The translations under genes were made by a program, and so were the position numbers. Below the pieces are notes generated by a model that was not told where the DNA came from, made no database searches, and was given only the letters and a program-made list of their open reading frames with translations. Source: Cloacimonetes bacterium TCS62 (lineage in GTDB: Bacteria > Cloacimonadota > Cloacimonadia > Cloacimonadales > TCS61). Taken from it: 6,498 nt of DNA. Positions 6,281 through 6,498 of this stretch are shown piece after piece. Where the stretch lies: assembly GCA_001577185.1 (NCBI GenBank), contig LSCM01000078.1, positions 1 to 6,498 on the forward strand. The letters are read 5' to 3'. Every line of letters begins with the position of its first letter. Position 1 is the first letter of the stretch.

Positions 6281-6498
6281 ATGTATAAGCTATTTGTATC
6301 ATTACTCTTATTAATACTAATTGGTTGTTCTTCAGAAGGTGATATCAAAATTATCAATAGAACAGAACACAATTTATATTTTTCTATCTCTAGTAATAAT
6401 TACATTCTTGAGGGTTCTTCGGATTCCAATCCTAGTAAGACTATATCCATTGAAACCGGTAGATATATTCCGCTCCTAGAGAACGATCAGACGAAAGT
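6281..6498 (+). CDS. Small lipoprotein, 5' portion only (cut by window edge)
   Basis: I do not recognise this protein. Seventy-two codons are open to the window edge with no stop. The N-terminus is a short lipoprotein signal peptide: a Lys at 3, a hydrophobic Leu/Ile core at 4-14, and lipobox LIGC with the lipidated cysteine at 16. Ser follows at the +2 position, not the Asp that retains lipoproteins in the inner membrane of enterics, so outer-membrane or surface placement is possible (inference). The mature part starts DIKIINRTEHNLYFSI (21-36), with alternating hydrophobic residues suggesting beta strands. GGAGA at 6272-6276 precedes ATG by a normal distance. The gene lies 93 bases after eno with its own possible promoter, so it need not belong to the same transcript. 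Confidence 0.8.
   Translation, partial: MYKLFVSLLLLILIGCSSEGDIKIINRTEHNLYFSISSNNYILEGSSDSNPSKTISIETGRYIPLLENDQTK

Overview
This is an AT-rich (roughly one-third G+C by eye), gene-dense bacterial chromosomal window. Every gene lies on the + strand. In order: NAD kinase (nadK), the DNA-repair ATPase RecN (recN), a two-transmembrane coiled-coil protein that looks like a divergent DUF4349 member, a short NfeD-family membrane protein, a stomatin/QmcA-type SPFH protein, enolase (eno), and the first 72 codons of a small lipoprotein cut by the right edge.

The first five genes are packed like one operon. nadK and recN abut (TAA followed at once by ATG). recN and the next gene share one base (TGATG). 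Two bases separate that gene from nfeD, and nine separate nfeD from the SPFH gene. Real gaps appear only before eno (70 bases) and between eno and the lipoprotein gene (93 bases). Both carry AT-rich promoter-like hexamers, so eno and the lipoprotein gene may have their own promoters even if read-through occurs. No stretch of 300 bases lacks a gene. I see no RNA genes, insertion sequences, CRISPR arrays or attachment sites.

Two functional units can be inferred. One is housekeeping metabolism and DNA repair: NADP(+) supply by NadK, double-strand-break repair by RecN, glycolysis by enolase. The other is a membrane module: NfeD plus SPFH is a well-known conserved pair thought to form a membrane-scaffold complex, here preceded by another membrane protein with a coiled coil, which may belong to the same module.

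Organism: the lipoprotein signal peptide and AT-rich genome do not settle the lineage. Clear GGAGG-like Shine-Dalgarno sites argue against typical Bacteroidia/Flavobacteriia, which mostly lack them. The SPFH protein carries an extra segment that I recall from FCB-group homologues. An FCB-superphylum relative such as Cloacimonadota is my best guess, at low confidence. This is mostly an ordinary core-genome region; the least understood parts are the DUF4349-like protein and the terminal lipoprotein, and I found no convincing new system.
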